Source: an uncultured Myxococcales bacterium
GTDB lineage: Bacteria; Myxococcota_A; UBA9042
DNA: 64,000 bases
Assembly (NCBI GenBank): GCA_903840165.1
Contig: CAIMEY010000029.1
Location: 124,001-188,000 of the forward strand
Direction of reading: 5' to 3'
Shown here: positions 62,849 to 64,000 of the stretch, piece by piece
Layout: every line of letters starts with the position of its first letter
Numbering within the stretch: position 1 is the stretch's first letter
The notes under the pieces: model-generated
The model's database searches: none
Told to the model about the DNA's origin: nothing
What the model saw: the letters and a program-made list of their open reading frames with translations, nothing else
Translations under genes and position numbers: made by a program

Positions 62849-64000
62849 CTAAAACCGATAGTGAATCCGCGCCGACACCATGCCAGCCCAATGCGCCGCC
62901 AGCGCCATCTGCCGATTGTCTAGGCCAGAAAGTGGAAACAAAATGCCGCTATGCAGGGCGATACCAAAGCCATCGCGGCTCCAATAGTCCACGCTGGGAT
63001 CGATTTCGACACCCAAAGGCCGGGCCCCGCCGGGCGTGGAACTGGCATACAGCGCCGTGGAAGCCACTGCAGCTACACGCAAATCAAGACGTCCGGCGCC
63101 AAAGTCCGCCCAGCGCCAGCGCGCGTGAGGCCGCAGGTAGGCCGCATCGGTGACCGTGCCTATCAGGTTGCGAAACAGAATCTCGTCGACGTGAAAATCT
63201 GGGTGGAAATGAAAGTCGTCGGCGCGGTTGTCATGGGGGACATTGACTTGACCGGCCAGGAAATCCCCAGGTTTTCCATAGGAAAGCAGACCATTGCCCG
63301 GTGGCGAAAAGCCCGGCGCCGGATCGCCTGAAGCCACGCCCGCATCGACGCCAATGCCCAGACCCTGCTGCAAATTGCCCCATTCTTGTTGCAGTGCAGC
63401 ACCCCATTGCTGCGCCTGCACAGAGGTTCGGTACAGAACGCCCGGCATGAGACTCGGCTGGTCGACTTGGGACCACAGGTAGGCGCCTTCCAACTCAATC
63501 CTCCAGTTTTCCTGGACATAGCGCAACCAAAGGTCACTCGCAGCGGCGCGAAGATGGCGAGGAATCGCTTGGGCCGCAGTAGGTTGCACAACTGAGGTGG
63601 GAAATGCCACATCCTGCCACTGATAGCTGCCCGACAGGCCGTAGTCCAAGGTCGACTGACCCGCCGATAAACGCCGTAAAATCGCATCCTTGCCCCGCCA
63701 CTGCAGGAGTGCCACCGTCGCTGAGCGCACATCGCTTTGCGGGTCGAGGTCTAAGAAACGCCCGGTTGCCTGGGCTTGGGACTGGACGCTAACACCTGAG
63801 AAATCATAGGCAACTGCAAGCAAATGGCCAAAGAGCGGACTGACCAGGGCGATGCGGTCGGCGGCGTCCCCGGTATTGCAATCGGCACAATCGCCACCGT
63901 GGCTCAGCAGGCCCATCCCCCAGTGACTGCCCATGCGTCCGGCGGCCAAAACACCAAAGGGCAGAAGCACTTCGCCCCAGGCACGCCGCAGGACGACCGT
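62849..64000 (-). CDS. Outer-membrane beta-barrel protein (TIGR04551-like), 5'-truncated by the window edge
   Basis: The frame has no stop up to base 64000 and continues upstream in frame; at least 383 residues are encoded here. Characteristic segments are RRAWGEVLLPFGVLAAGRMGSHWGMGLL at the N-side (split by the window), then GGDCADCNTGDAADRIALVSPL, many amphipathic strands (SGSYQWQDVAF, WRIELEGAYLWSQVDQ), NLIGTVTDAAYLRPHARW, and an ending of ARIHYRF. The pattern fits the myxobacterial TIGR04551 family, assigned from memory. The C-terminal Phe suits BAM-dependent barrels. It lies upstream of the lipoprotein on the same strand. Confidence 0.72.
   Translation of the reverse strand, partial: TVVLRRAWGEVLLPFGVLAAGRMGSHWGMGLLSHGGDCADCNTGDAADRIALVSPLFGHLLAVAYDFSGVSVQSQAQATGRFLDLDPQSDVRSATVALLQWRGKDAILRRLSAGQSTLDYGLSGSYQWQDVAFPTSVVQPTAAQAIPRHLRAAASDLWLRYVQENWRIELEGAYLWSQVDQPSLMPGVLYRTSVQAQQWGAALQQEWGNLQQGLGIGVDAGVASGDPAPGFSPPGNGLLSYGKPGDFLAGQVNVPHDNRADDFHFHPDFHVDEILFRNLIGTVTDAAYLRPHARWRWADFGAGRLDLRVAAVASTALYASSTPGGARPLGVEIDPSVDYWSRDGFGIALHSGILFPLSGLDNRQMALAAHWAGMVSARIHYRF

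Overview
The window looks like chromosome of a GC-rich Gram-negative bacterium, most likely a member of the Myxococcota or a related deltaproteobacterial lineage. The basis is a large Cys-rich lipoprotein with MopE-like and DUF4215-like repeats, an FHA-domain sigma-54 activator, a partial outer-membrane protein resembling the myxobacterial TIGR04551 family, a class III PHA synthase, and many signal-peptide and lipobox proteins. Genes are dense on both strands. I see no rRNA, tRNA, CRISPR array or prophage. The only mobile-element gene is an IS200/RAYT-like transposase at about 14.7-15.8 kb.

Layout. 0-12.6 kb: a 5'-truncated secreted protein, an M13 metallopeptidase, a CNBD potassium channel, a ZIP-permease metal transporter fusion, a membrane adenylate cyclase, a cyclophilin, an MgtA-type P-type ATPase and a class V aminotransferase. 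12.6-17 kb: an asparagine-synthetase homologue without its glutaminase Cys, the transposase, and a stand-alone RecQ C-terminal (HRDC plus HTH_40) protein behind a sigma-54-like promoter. 17-30.7 kb: an HtrA-type protease fused to a propeller-like domain, a sugar-nucleotide epimerase, a helical-repeat membrane protein, the Cys-rich lipoprotein and a czcCBA heavy-metal efflux operon. 31-36.4 kb: a molybdenum hydroxylase, carbamate kinase and YgeW-type carbamoyltransferase, a reduced version of the E. coli xdhD/yqeA/ygeW purine-catabolism set. 36.4-41.4 kb: a RIO kinase, a triple DsbA-like protein and a methylmalonyl-CoA mutase catalytic subunit.

41.5-47.6 kb: a tightly coupled four-gene operon (LolA-like, secreted YidD-like, two paralogous TPR/membrane proteins), a beta-barrel protein, the FHA/sigma-54 regulator and a small helical protein. 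47.7-55.6 kb: an O-antigen-ligase/TPR protein, an RluD-type pseudouridine synthase, a small membrane-protein/parvulin operon, a beta-barrel protein, TrmL, a YtkA-like lipoprotein and a small chorismate mutase. 55.7-58.1 kb: a radical-SAM peptide-maturation cassette (HxsB-like enzyme with two HxsD-like proteins), the best candidate here for an undescribed system. 58.4-61.8 kb: a polyhydroxyalkanoate operon. 61.9-64 kb: a lipoprotein and a barrel protein cut by the window edge.

Themes are metal homeostasis (ZIP-permease, CzcCBA, MgtA), envelope biogenesis and periplasmic protein quality control (DsbA, parvulin, HtrA, M13, LolA/YidD), and carbon/nitrogen storage and salvage (PHA, MCM, XdhD-carbamate kinase-YgeW). 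Many starts were moved to internal codons supported by a ribosome binding site. Functions rest on motif recognition by eye, without database searches.
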